From: Macrostomum hystrix
Taxonomy: Eukaryota > Platyhelminthes > Macrostomidae
DNA length: 64,000 nucleotides
NCBI GenBank assembly: GCA_950097015.1
Contig: CATNEN010000010.1
Span: forward strand, 124,001 to 188,000
Direction of reading: 5' to 3'
The stretch's first letter is position 1, and each line of letters begins with the position of its first letter. The position numbers and the translations under genes are program-made. Shown here piece by piece: positions 36,590-47,543 of the stretch. The notes below the pieces were generated by a model. The model saw only the letters and a program-made list of their open reading frames with translations, was not told where the DNA came from and did not search any database.

Positions 36590-37140
36590 TTGTCTGACCT
36601 CTGTCACTCTCAGCACTCTCTCTTCACTCTCAGCACTCTCTCCTTCACTCAGCACTCTCTCCTTCACTCTCAGCACTCTCTCCTTCCCTCTCAGCACTCT
36701 CTCCTTCCATCTCAGCACTCTCTCCTTCCATCTCAGCACTCTCTCCTTCCCTCTCAGCACTCTCCTTCCCTCTCAGCACTATCCTTCACTCTCAGCACTC
36801 TCCTTCCCTCTCAGCACTATCCTTCACTCTCAGCACTCTCCTTCCCTCTCAGCACTATCCTTCACTCTCAGCACTCTCCTTCCCTCTCAGCACTATCCTT
36901 CATTCTCAGCACTCTCCTTCCCTCTCAGCACTATCCTTCACTCTCAGCACTCTCCTTCCCTCTCAGCACTATCCTTCACTCTCAGCACTCTCCTTCACTC
37001 TCAGCACTCTCTCCTTCGCTCTCAGCACTCTCTCCTTCACTCTCAGCACTCTCTCCTTCACTCTCAGCACTCTCTCCTTCACTCTCAGCACTCTCTCCTT
37101 CACTCTCAGCACTCTCTCCTTCACTCTCAGCACTCTCTCC
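36590..37140. repeat. 19-21-bp pyrimidine-rich minisatellite downstream of actin
   Basis: TCTCAGCACTCTCTCCTTCA units of 21 bp flank a middle block (about 36750-36990) where 19-bp units CACTCTCCTTCCCTCTCAG and CACTATCCTTCACTCTCAG alternate as a 38-bp dimer. One strand is almost pure pyrimidine plus AG. Confidence 0.95.
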
Positions 37141-37797
37141 GCCTTAAAAATCCGAAAATCGCAATTGAAAAATCTTGCTATTCAGAATCTTGGGGCCGAA
37201 AATTCACAAGCTTGCAGCTCGTAAGTTAATATACTTTGTCTTCACACCATTGTTCAGTTCGTTTATTTCTGAATATAAAAATTGACAAAATAAGCTCAGG
37301 TATATAAACAATTATCGAATACATTCTAGCTGTGGTCTGTGGAGGTACAAATTCAGGATCATGTGAAACTGTCTTGGGGGCACTCGCCTTAATGTGAAAG
37401 CTGTACTGGTAGTACATGCATTTTAGTACATTCTAGGTACATAATGTGATGTCCAACAGAAACAAGAAAATTCTTGTTTCTTGCCCAACAAGAAAATAGA
37501 AATCTCTAGCAAGCTTTGCGAACTTCAGTTCAAAGAGTGAGCCAGCAAAAAAGTTTTTTTTCAGAAAGTAAGTCGATGCTGACAGCTGCGCTAACGAAAA
37601 AAACATGTTTTTGCTACTCAAGCTTCACTACTAAGAGTAGAAATGTGAGCTAAAGTCTCAAAAATATTTCTGGGAGGAAAAGAAACTCGTGTCCTCTCAT
37701 TTTCACACCTAGGAAAGAAAGATTTAAAAAATAAGTTTTCGTTTGTATTTTTTTCATGTCCTGTTCCAGAAATTACGTCCTCGATCGTCTTTATCGA

Positions 37798-40097
37798 TCA
37801 GCACTCGTCTGGGGCCGGCACGGCGGACATGTAGGGCCGTGACTGGTAGCAGCTACGGTCAGCGGGATAGGCGAAGCTGGTCTGGCTGTTGTACAGCGAG
37901 TTCAGCTTGCCAGGCTGCGCGTGCACCGGCAGCGACTGGGGGCCGCGGCCCTGCATGCGGTGATTCGGCAACATTGGAGATGTTCACGCAGCTTTCACTG
38001 AACAGTTTTGTTATAAGGTGGGATTGCTGACGGGTGGGATTGCTGACGGGTGGGATTGCTGACTGGTGGGATTGCTGACTGGTGGGATTGCTGATTGGTG
38101 GAATTGCTGACTGGTGGAATTGCTGACTGGTGGGATTGCTGACGGGTGGGATTGCTGACTGGTGGAATTGCTGACTGGTGGGATTGCTGACTGGTGGGAT
38201 TGCTGACGGGTGGGATTGCTGACTGGTGGGATTGCTGACTGGTGGGATTGCTGACGGGTGGGATTGCTGACGGGTGGGATTGCTGACGGGTGGGATTGCT
38301 GACGGGTGGGATTGCTGACTGGTGGAATTGCTGACTGGTGGGATTGCTGACGGGTGGGATTGCTGACTGGTGGGATTGCTGACGGGTGGGATTGCTGACG
38401 GGTGGGATTGCTGACGGGTGGGATTGCTGACGGGTGGGATTGCTGACGGGTGGGATTGCTGACTGGTGGAATTGCTGACTGGTGGGATTGCTTACGGGTG
38501 GGATTGCTGACTGGTGGGATTGCTGACGGGTGGGATTGCTGACGGGTGGGATTGCTGACGGGTGGGATTGCTGACGGGTGGGATTGCTGATGGGTGGGAT
38601 TGCTGACGGGTGGGATTGCTGACTGGTGGAATTGCTGACTGGTGGGATTCGTGAGTGTTGGTAATTTAAACAGACGCCGTTGGTGACCCACTGGTAGTCG
38701 AGCTGTCTGCTCCTCCAGCGAGCCGTACAGGTGTTGGTCCAGCGGCCAGTTCTGTGTGTGCAGGCCGCCCACCGCCGAGTAGCCCTGGTGGCCACCAGCT
38801 GCCAGCCTGTCGGACACGAAGTGGCTCACCTGCGATGCAGTGATTTGATGCGCTATATTTTAGAGGCTATTATATAAATTGTATTGCATTCTAATTAGTG
38901 TGCGCAGCCGCACATCCCTCACCGTCTGAGCAATGGCTAGAGCTCTTAGTTTGTCGGCCTCGTTGTCGAAGGCGTACAGAAGGTACTCGATCCCATTGGT
39001 TGACTGGTGATCGATGAGGTGCCTGCATGATAATATATAGTAAAATAAAATAAACGCCCATTGCTTTCTAATTGCTTTCAGGTGCCGCTGATTTAAAGTT
39101 AAAAGTTTAGATAACTAAAAGCAGCAAGAGTTCACTACCTCTTCAGCACCTCCAGAGCAGCGAGACGATCGTTGCCGCACAGCGAGAAGCCACAGAGAAT
39201 CTGGGATGCCTCCTGGCAGGTCATTCTATCCAGGCGCTGAAACCATTTTTCAAGTATGTACGTAAAATATATGCAATGAGGCATGGTAAAAACCCTTGCA
39301 ACAACATGTACGACAATAATAAGCTAAAATGTTTATGGCCTGACCCACCTTCTCTAGGAGGCGAACAGCTCTGACTTTGTCTGCTGAGTCTTTGAATGTG
39401 TGCAGAAGACGAAGAGTCTGTAAATTATATTACGATGAAATGCGACTTTTTCATATAAGTTTTTATTGGAAATGATCAACATGTGTTTATTACCATATAG
39501 TAATAAAGTTAAATTATTATTTATGATGATGATGATTATTACTATTACTATTATTTTTTTTTACAAAGTGCAAGTCGATTAGGTGCTGCTTATTAATTTA
39601 TTTTGCGTTGATTATGGCTATGATTATGAGTGCATTATTCAAAATATGATGCATATCGAAATATTATAGGATAAGTGTTTATTTTAATATCTTGCCTTGC
39701 TTTTTGATTAAATAAATGAATTTTAAATTAAGTGCAATTCACTTGCATTTCTGTAGGACACTGTTAGAAGGTTTTGATTATATAAGCAAAAAAATCTATA
39801 GTTAAAAATAAATAAGATGTATTAATATTAATAATCCACTTTCCCAATAATAATATATAGACACATTTTTCTGCACGTTACAGAGACAAATGTGAAGTTT
39901 GAGATTCATCATAGAGGCGTGGCTGTACAAATACTTGTCAATAAGCAGTTTTCTACAGTTGGTATACTTGCCTGCTCAGCTGACAAGATACCTCGACTGT
40001 TGATAATTTGCTCAAATTTTTTTCTCTTATCCACCGATGTACTTCTCAACGAACAAAGAAGCTTGTTATAACAGTCCTCTGCAATCGGTTCAGTCAT
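37798..40097 (-). CDS. DUF4476-like protein
   Basis: Six exons on the minus strand join in phase: 39972-40097, 39349-39417, 39139-39236, 38923-39022, 38692-38829 and 37798-37950. They give 227 residues if the ATG at 40097 is used; an in-frame ATG at 40184 would add 29. Residues about 20-150 hold repeated helical pairs of the DUF4476 type: KRKKFEQIINSRGILSAEQ, LHTFKDSADKVRAVRLLE, MTCQEASQILCGFSLCGNDR, then YLLYAFDNEADKLRALAIAQ. The C-terminal 80 residues are Gly/Pro/Tyr/Gln-rich. The first intron has a GC donor (CAG|GCAAGT), a recognised minor class. The last intron is filled by a 16-bp minisatellite whose read-through ORFs are false. The molecular role of this domain family is unknown to me. 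Confidence 0.75.
38018..38655. repeat. 16-bp minisatellite in the last intron of the DUF4476-like gene
   Basis: About 40 copies of GGGATTGCTGACGGGT and the variant GGGATTGCTGACTGGT, with GGAATT variants. Because 16 is not a multiple of three, all three frames cycle into one 16-residue peptide repeat without stops, producing long false ORFs. Confidence 0.95.
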
Positions 40098-40738
40098 GAT
40101 TGTAAAAAATAGCGATTTAAGTAGAAGTGATCTCAATCTCCTGTTTACGGTATAAAATTCTGTCAGCTTTTTATTTTCCAACATTTCCGACTTAAACTGC
40201 AGTAGTTTACAGTATCAACAACTTTGCTATAACAACAAATCGGATTTATTTTCGCGAACTTCGAGGATTAAAAGTATTTATTGATCGCAGTCGTGCTTTT
40301 TTCTGTCATTAAAACTATTTAGATCTTAAACAGGAGTTAGCATTTCTCACCAACAAGTTTCATCTTGTCGTACGATAATTTAGCTCGTTTCTTTTTAAGA
40401 GTAATTTTTACTGTATTTTTTAATTACTCCTAGTATGTTACAAGACATTATTAACTTAAAATTTAATGTCTGTATTTTGCGTAGAATTTATAGAACGTGT
40501 GATGAGTATGATGAGATGAGAACGTGTGATGAGAACGTGTCTGTGCACAAGTTTGTACACCCGTCTAGGTGTGCATGCTATAGCGTTCTCTCTCTCTCAC
40601 ATGCTACCATATTATGTAATCGCGTCTGGCTCTGCGTGTGCTACTTATATATCGGCTGAAGCCAAATAGAATGGTTGGAGCTTTGCTCTCGTCCGCGCTC
40701 ATCACATGGCATCGCAAGCTACAGTAATTTAATAGTTC

Positions 40739-41440
40739 ATGGACCTGAAACCGCCCGGAGAGTTGGAGACCAACTCCAACGAGACTTGGAAACGATGGCG
40801 TCAGAAATTCATGATCTACCTCAGGGCCACAGGCATTGTTGAAGAAGAGCGCCGAATCAATTTGTTCCTGCACCTCATCGGTGACACCGGGCTGGACATC
40901 TACAACACTAGAATTTGAAGACGGTGAAGATGAGGAAAAAAGCACCGCTGATAAACGCCGAACTCTAGAAGATGTTTCTAGAGTCGAACTTCGACGCAGA
41001 AAAATTATGCCCAGATTGAGAAGGAGACGCTGGCTGTCGTGATTGCTTGCAAAAAGTTTCATGACCTAAGTCTATGGCCTACCAGTGGCTCGAGTCACGA
41101 CTGATCACAAGCCGCTGGAGATAATTTTCAAACGAGATTTGGTTCACGCCCCACCGAGAATTGCTCGAATGCTGTACCAGCTCAAAAGGTACAATCTGAA
41201 GGTCTCGTGGTCACCAGGATCCAAGATGCAGATTGCCGACACGTTGTCAAGAGCGTACTTGCCAGAGACCGAGGCAGCTTTGGATGATAAAATCGAGGTG
41301 GAGGTCCACCAGCTGTGCAGGAGTCTTACCGATATCTGCCGCTCGGATGCAAGAAATTCATGACGAGACTAGCAAGGATCGCGATTTGTCTCTTGTGGCA
41401 CAAGAGCAGAACTCCGCGCTCATCACAGAACGGACCTAAA
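40739..41440 (+). pseudogene. Ty3/gypsy retrotransposon remnant (gag start joined to RNase H)
   Basis: 40739-40914 encodes the first 58 residues of a gag-like protein (ETWKRWRQKFMIYLRATG...FLHLIGD...DIYNT), the capsid start typical of K02A2.6/Mag-like Ty3/gypsy elements. After an unrelated acidic stretch, 41007-41440 encodes the RNase H tail of pol (QIEKETLAVVIACKKFHD, then VTTDHKPLEIIF and SWSPGSKMQIADTLSRAY), with frameshifts near 41065 and 41335. Protease, reverse transcriptase and integrase are missing, so several kilobases were deleted between gag and RNase H. No LTRs are recognisable. Inactive. Confidence 0.85.
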
Positions 41441-42289
41441 ATTTACGATCGTCTGCATGAACTAACTGCAATCTAGCCTATAGCTGAAGGTCATTGCAGG
41501 CAAAAAATGTTGTCCGATATGAATTAAGGTCACGAAATGGCTGCACTAGCAAATCCAATCAATGATAAAAACGATAATTTTCCTACTTGCTTTTACTTTC
41601 GCCCTGAATTTCAGGTCTCTTCTTTGGGCCTGTAGTTAAAAAAGTTCTTTTACGAGATAAGTTTTTTGACACATTTAGCTGCAGTGCTGCAGAACTATTA
41701 ATAGCTCGTATATACTTCAATGGCCCTTTGTAAATCTGTTCCACAAGCGGAACCGATCGGTCGGAGACGTCAGCTGTTGAATGTTTTATTCTCGGTCGCA
41801 GCATTAAAGGTGCCGAATTGCAAGTGTGGCTGCATGTAATCCCAGTCCAGCAGATCTCTGGAGCACGTTCTGCTTCAGTCACGAAGCCAGCTGAAGTCAG
41901 CTATAAAATCTCATCCCATCAGCTGAAATCCTCAATAGGCTCAATCCACACATTTGAGACGAGCTTGCACCGCAGTTTTATGGGCATTGCTAAAAGCACT
42001 GCAGGCTCTCCCCAGAATAACAAATGAACTAATTCTGCGAAACTGCAATGGTTCAGCAGATAAAGGAACATAATTTTAATGTTGCTCGATGTAAAATCCT
42101 ATAAAATCATTCATCTCTCCGCTGAGATGGCCGAAAGCGCCCAGCAGCTGGGGTTAGTTTTCATGTCCAGGTTTGACGTCCTATCGACCTGCACCAACCA
42201 ACCGCGTGTATTTCATTATTTATCAATTCGCGATAAACCCGAGCAGCATGTACCCTCCCCGAAATTCCACAATCTAACTCTACAACAAG
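41441..42289. other. spacer, nothing recognised
   Basis: Short ORFs on both strands have no recognisable domain. Confidence 0.5.
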
Positions 42290-43022
42290 TGAACTAATGG
42301 GCTGACAGACAAGTGAACTAATGGGCTGACAGACAAGTGAACTAATGTACTGACAGACAAGTGAACTAATGGACTGACAGACAAGTGAACTAATGTACTG
42401 ACAGACAAGTGAACTAATGGGCTGACAGACAAGTGAACTAATGGGCTGACAGACTGACAGACAAGTGAACTAATGGGCTGACAGACTGACAGACAAGTGA
42501 ACTAATGGGCTGACAGACAAGTGAACTAATGGACTGATAGACAAGTGAACTAATGGACTGACAGACAAGTGAACTAATGAACTGACAGACAAGTGAACTA
42601 ATGGACTGACAGACAAGTGAACTAATGAACTGACAGACAAGTGAACTAATGGACTGACAGACAAGTGAACTAATGGGCTGACAGACAAGTGAACTAATAG
42701 GCTGACAGACAAGTGAACTAATGGGCTGACAGACAAGTGAACTAATGGGCTGACAGACAAGTGAACTAATGGGCTGACAGACAAGTGAACTAATGGACTG
42801 ACAGACAAGTGAACTAATGGGCTGACAGACTGACAGACAAGTGAACTAATGGGCTGACAGACTGACAGACAAGTGAACTAATGGGCTGACAGACAAGTGA
42901 ACTAATGGGCTGACAGACAAGTGAACTAATGGACTGACAGACAAGTGAACTAATGGGCTGACAGACAAGTGAACTAATGGGCTGACAGACTGACAGACAA
43001 GTGAACTAATGGGCTGACAGAT
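42290..43022. repeat. 24-bp minisatellite with 8-bp insert variants
   Basis: About 30 copies of ACAAGTGAACTAATGGGCTG plus ACAG. Six copies have an extra ACTGACAG, giving 32-bp units. The variants GGG, GGA, GAA and GTA at one position are scattered. Confidence 0.95.
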
Positions 43023-43524
43023 GTCCGCCGCAGCACAATTTTTTCAGCCAAGCGTCCTGTGAAAGCAGCCTCTTGTCTGCTGCTTTGAGAAGCAAAAAAA
43101 TAAATAAGGTAGGTAAAACCACGGAAATGACCAACAAAGAACATTAGCGGAGCAGCCTGATGGCAATGGCGGCCGCATTCATGCCTGCCACTACACTCGC
43201 AGGCCAGCCCGGGGGTAGCCAAGAAAGCCGATAGCCCCAACCGCTAAGAAAAGTGAAATTTCCGGTTGGCCGTGCAGTTCAAACACGGCCCGACCGGGCT
43301 GCATAAACAGAGCTGGGCCGCCCACCCCTGGAACCATTTCTGCAAGAGTGCAGCGGACTGGCTGACAGCAGATTTCATTCGATCCGGTTTTATCGGTGCA
43401 GCAGTCCCGATTCCATTTTACAGGTTCGGGGTCTGCTTCCATCTGACTCTTGTTGCTGCAATGAGGCAAATCTGCAACAATTCCCAGCGCAGTGACTCTG
43501 GGAGCATGCGGGTTTCGGAGGATG
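43023..43524. other. unique spacer between two arrays
   Basis: GC-moderate sequence. Overlapping ORFs on both strands but no domain. Nothing supported. Confidence 0.4.
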
Positions 43525-44110
43525 AAGGATTGAAGGATGGATTTAGGAGTTGAAGTATGGGTTTAGGAGATGAAGGATGGGTTTAGGAGATGAAGGATGG
43601 GTTTAGGAGATGAAGGATGGGTTTAGGAGATGAAGGATGGGTTTAGGAGATGAAGGATGGGTTTAGGAGATGAAGGATGGGTTTAGGAGATGAAGGATGG
43701 GTTTAGGAGATGAAGGATGGGTTTAGGAGAGGAAGGATGGGTTTAGGAGATGAAGGATGGGTTTAGGAGGTGAAGTATGGGTTTAGGAGATGAAGTATGG
43801 GTTTAGGAGATGAAGTATGGGTTTAGGAGATGAAGTATGAGTTTAGGAGATGAAGGATGGGTTTAGGAGATGAAGGATGGGTTTAGGAGGTGAAGGATGG
43901 GCTTAGGAGATGAAGGATGGGTTTAGGAGGTGAAGGATGGGTTTAGGAGATGAAGGATGGGTTTAGGAGATGAAGTATGGGTTTAGGAGGTGAAGGATGG
44001 GTTTAGGAGATGAAGGATGGGTTTAGGAGGTGAAGGATGGGTTTAGGAGTTAAAGGATGGGTTTAGGAGATGAAGTATGGGTTTAGGAGATGAAGTATGG
44101 GTTTAGGAGT
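43525..44110. repeat. 20-bp minisatellite
   Basis: About 29 copies of GTTTAGGAGATGAAGGATGG with one-base variants (GGAGG, GAAGTATGG). The phase is kept perfectly, exactly three units per 60 bases. Right edge decays into GTTTAGGTGTAGGTGGGTGG. Confidence 0.97.
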
Positions 44111-44670
44111 AAGTAAATTGGTTTAGGTGTAGGTGGGTGGGTTTAGTAGTGGGTAGATAGGAGGCTGCGACATTCGAAAGTGGAGTTATTAGGACAATGA
44201 TATGCTATTATGTCACAGGGCTGATAGCAGTCAAGTACGGCTCGTACATTGTTCAAAATGAGCTATTGAGAAAAGCGGCTGAATTTCCTGTCTGTTGTCT
44301 GAGTCGGTGCTCAGGTCACGGCTGTCCTGTCGAGTCACGGATGGTCACTAATTATCAGCCAGCATTGAAATGTCACGGACTGACGGGGCAGCGAGCGGTC
44401 GGCTCGCCCGCAGCACGCGGCACATCCGGCCCGACAAACCCGCGGAGGCAGCTTCATTAAGAAAAGACCAGCAAAGAGCTGGAAGGTCGCCGCTCTGTTC
44501 AACTTCTCAAATTTCTTGCCTTCCAGCCCCGGATGGTTGGGGTCGAATGTCTGAGAAATGAAACGACTTCGTGGGTAATTAAGCAGTGCAGCTCTTCTAC
44601 CTGTGTGTCAGGTGGCGATGTGCCGCTGAGCTCCAGTCGTACAGTGGAGACAAGCTTCAGTGCACAGAGA

Positions 44671-45100
44671 CAGCAGTCATCTGACACAGCAGTCATCTGA
44701 CACAGCAGTCATCTGACACAGCAGTCATCTGACACAGCAGTCATCTGACACAGCAGTCATCTGACACAGCAGTCATCTGACACAGCAGTCATCTGACACA
44801 GCAGTCATCTGACACAGCAGTCATCTGACACAGCAGTCATCTGACACAGCAGTCATCTGACACAGCAGTCATCTGACACAGCAGTCATCTGACACAGCAG
44901 TCATCTGACACAGCAGTCATCTGACACAGCAGTCATCTGACACAGCAGTCATCTGACACAGCAGTCATCTGACACAGCAGTCATCTGACACAGCAGTCAT
45001 CTGACACAGCAGTCATCTGACACAGCAGTCATCTGACACAGCAGTCATCTGACACAGCAGTCATCTGACACAGCAGTCATCTGACACAGCAGTCATCTGA
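44671..45100. repeat. 16-bp homogeneous minisatellite
   Basis: Nearly 27 copies of CAGCAGTCATCTGACA without any substitution that I can see across 430 bases, unlike every other array in the window. Confidence 0.98.
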
Positions 45101-45273
45101 TCCATCCAGTCAAATCCCAGCTGACATGCGAAGTCGACGTCTGTTAAGTGGGGGAGTGAGCTCTTATGTCTGTGTCATACACGCGAGAATGCTTGTGAGG
45201 ATGCGGGGTGGCAGAACTCGCGCATAACTCTGCTTCTAACAATGTTTACTGATGGGAGTGAAAGTCAATCACC

Positions 45274-45274
<1 letters not shown>

Positions 45275-45363
<89 letters not shown>
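45275..45363. repeat. (CTG)29 trinucleotide repeat
   Basis: An uninterrupted CTG/CAG tract of 29 units. Open frames read poly-Leu, poly-Cys or poly-Gln, but no gene context supports translation. The flanking 45364-46134 shows nothing else recognisable. Confidence 0.98.
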
Positions 45364-45364
<1 letters not shown>

Positions 45365-46134
45365 GCATTCCAGTCTCAGAGGGGAACTGCAATCTGCTCT
45401 GCTAAACTGCAACCCGAGACGTGGCAGGCAGGAGGCCTTAAGATCAGAGTGCGGGAGCAGCGGGTTCAGGCAGGGGGGCAGCGGGATCAGCACACAAAAA
45501 GCCGTGACCCGCGGCGGACCGGTGCGCATTTCAGCTTTTTAATTTTGTCCTCAGAGGTGAAATTTTTTATCAGATTAGAGGGGCTCAGACTAGCGGCCAC
45601 GGCTCTCCCAGCTCTCTTTCCCCAGGCAGTTCAGTGAGGGCTGCTCTTGGCTCGGGTGTTCCCGCCTTCTCTCCCTCTTCCTGGAGTTCTGAGCAATGTC
45701 ACGCGTTCAAAAAAGTCAAACTTGCGGCAGAGGCAAGCAGCATGGAGATGCCAGATTGAAAGCCAATGTGAGTCAGGGCCCCGCCCCAGGGAGCCAGTAC
45801 AGAGATGCAATTGTGCTTTTATTCTTGATCAAGGAAACTACGGAAGTCAGTGAATTTCCTGTAAAATTCGCGACAATGCTGGGTAGGGTAGCAACAGAAA
45901 ATGCTCATGCCGATTATAACGAATTCTCTATTATTTTATATTAAATACGAGCGTGTGTTTGAATTTTATCCCTTCGATAGCTCTAAATGACATTAAATGT
46001 TCTGGGACAAACAAAAGTACAAATCAAACGCGTATCTATAAATCAGACACTTGACCTGTGACCTGTGAGAATTTTCGCCATGAGGGGCTGATACTTGAAT
46101 CAAAAGACCAAAATATTTTGTCAGGTGACCCGGG

Positions 46135-47523
46135 TCAGACTGCTTCGTCGGCCATCGGCGACATCTGGCGCCTGGCGCGTTGCCTGCAGGCCGCCTGCCG
46201 CTGTGCTGGTCGCGGCTGGCGCCGCAACAACCTCCAGCAGCAGCAGCAGCAGCTGGCGCAGCACACATGCTTGAACTCTGGCAAGAAGGCGATCAGCACC
46301 AGGACGGTGCAGATGAAGTCGAGCAGCAGGCTGACCTCGCAGACGCCTTGGAAGGCCTTGCCGAATGCGCTGGTTATTTCGAAGCTTGGGTAGAAGTTCT
46401 GCAGCGCGGTGCCAACGAAGGAAGGCAGGTGAAGCACGGAGAAGACCAGCGCCATGCAGAGGACGGTGCGGCTGGCGCAGAGCTTGTTGTTCCGCATCCG
46501 GGTTGTCTGCACTAAATTGTGTTGCGGCTCCTGCAGCTGCTGCTGCTGGTCCTGCCGAAACCTCGGCTGCCGAGGCGGTTGCCGTCGCTGATGCTGTTGC
46601 AGCTGCCCCTGCGGACTGTCGTGGCTATTGCTAAACATCTTGACGACCATGACTATGGTAAAGAATACGACGAGCACAATCGGAACGTTGGTCTGGTAGA
46701 GGAAATAAGCGCCGACCTCAAACGTGGTGAACCAGCCGCTGCTCAAGAAGGTGTACGTCTGCGAGACGTCCTCGCTTGCGGCACCACCCGCTGCCGTCTC
46801 CATCTCCTCGCGCGGCCACGCAGTTGTTGTCGAGGCCGCTGTTGCTGCTAGCGCATCCTGTTTCTTCCAGTTGGAGGCCTGGCCTCCGGACACCGGCAGT
46901 CCAACGTGGCCGATCACCCGACCGGCTGCGGTGTCTTCGCAGATGACGAACACCTCGGCCAGAGACCTGGTGGCAGCCAGCACCAGAGCAGTGAGCCAGG
47001 CCAAGCCCAGTCCGAGCAGGAAGTTTCGCGGTCTGAGCAGTTTCTGGCCCCGCAGCGGACAGGCCAAAGCCTCCGCCCGCTGGGCCGTGATCAGCACGTA
47101 GCACCAGTTGCGCAGGCCCAGAAAACTGTCGCCCAGGCAGCACACAATGGCCGCCAGCAGAACCCTGGAGTGCTTGTCCGGCTGGGACCAGTACAGACAG
47201 GCCCCGCTAGCCAGATTGACAAAGTCTAAGGTGGCGCACAGCAGGTACAGGCACTGGCAGGCGCTCAGCGCAGCCAGGGAGAAGCGGAATGCGTTGCGCC
47301 TGTGTCGGCGCGAGCGCAGGACCTGCAAGGCGGTCATGCTGAGCAGCAGAGCCATCAGGGAGGCCGGCAGCAGCGCGTAGGACATCAGCACGTCGGTGGA
47401 ATCGCAGGATTTGCTGACCAGGCGGAGCAGATCGCCGCCGCTGCGGTTGAACATTGCACGGATCGGGCCGCACTCGCTGTCGTTCAGCTGGTAACGCCGC
47501 CTGATGAAGGCGCCCTCAAACAT
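46135..47523 (-). CDS. rhodopsin-class (class A) G protein-coupled receptor
   Basis: Single-exon, 462-residue plasma-membrane receptor. Seven hydrophobic segments are visible at about residues 44-70, 80-105, 120-148, 168-195, 275-300, 358-385 and 395-425. A possible N-glycosylation site NRS lies in the N-terminus. The TM3 end reads AQR instead of DRY, TM6 reads FSVLHLP (normally CWxP-like) and TM7 ends FLPEFK instead of NPxxY. The second extracellular loop is long (about 80 residues) and the third intracellular loop is Gln-rich. A Cys-rich stretch after TM7 (CCASCCCCCW) suits palmitoylation. An acceptor, CCCTCCTGTAG (47542-47543), sits 18 bases upstream of the ATG. Flatworms have large lineage-specific peptide-receptor-like families of this kind; the ligand cannot be told. 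Confidence 0.82.
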   Translation of the reverse strand: MFEGAFIRRRYQLNDSECGPIRAMFNRSGGDLLRLVSKSCDSTDVLMSYALLPASLMALLLSMTALQVLRSRRHRRNAFRFSLAALSACQCLYLLCATLDFVNLASGACLYWSQPDKHSRVLLAAIVCCLGDSFLGLRNWCYVLITAQRAEALACPLRGQKLLRPRNFLLGLGLAWLTALVLAATRSLAEVFVICEDTAAGRVIGHVGLPVSGGQASNWKKQDALAATAASTTTAWPREEMETAAGGAASEDVSQTYTFLSSGWFTTFEVGAYFLYQTNVPIVLVVFFTIVMVVKMFSNSHDSPQGQLQQHQRRQPPRQPRFRQDQQQQLQEPQHNLVQTTRMRNNKLCASRTVLCMALVFSVLHLPSFVGTALQNFYPSFEITSAFGKAFQGVCEVSLLLDFICTVLVLIAFLPEFKHVCCASCCCCCWRLLRRQPRPAQRQAACRQRARRQMSPMADEAV

Positions 47524-47543
47524 GACGGCTGTGCGGTGAGCCT

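Noticed and set aside
36590..37147. Ser/Leu-rich ORFs downstream of actin
   Set aside because: Translation of a pyrimidine-rich minisatellite.
37995..38829. Long minus-strand ORFs with SNPTRQQSH repeats joined to a real exon
   Set aside because: A 16-bp array is open in all frames; splice sites at 38692 and 37950 place the array in an intron.
44671..45100. Possible CRISPR-like regular array
   Set aside because: Uniform head-to-tail 16-bp units with no spacers; a eukaryotic minisatellite.
45242..45637. Poly-Leu, poly-Cys and poly-Gln ORFs
   Set aside because: Due to (CTG)29 alone; no start context, homology or splice structure supports a gene.
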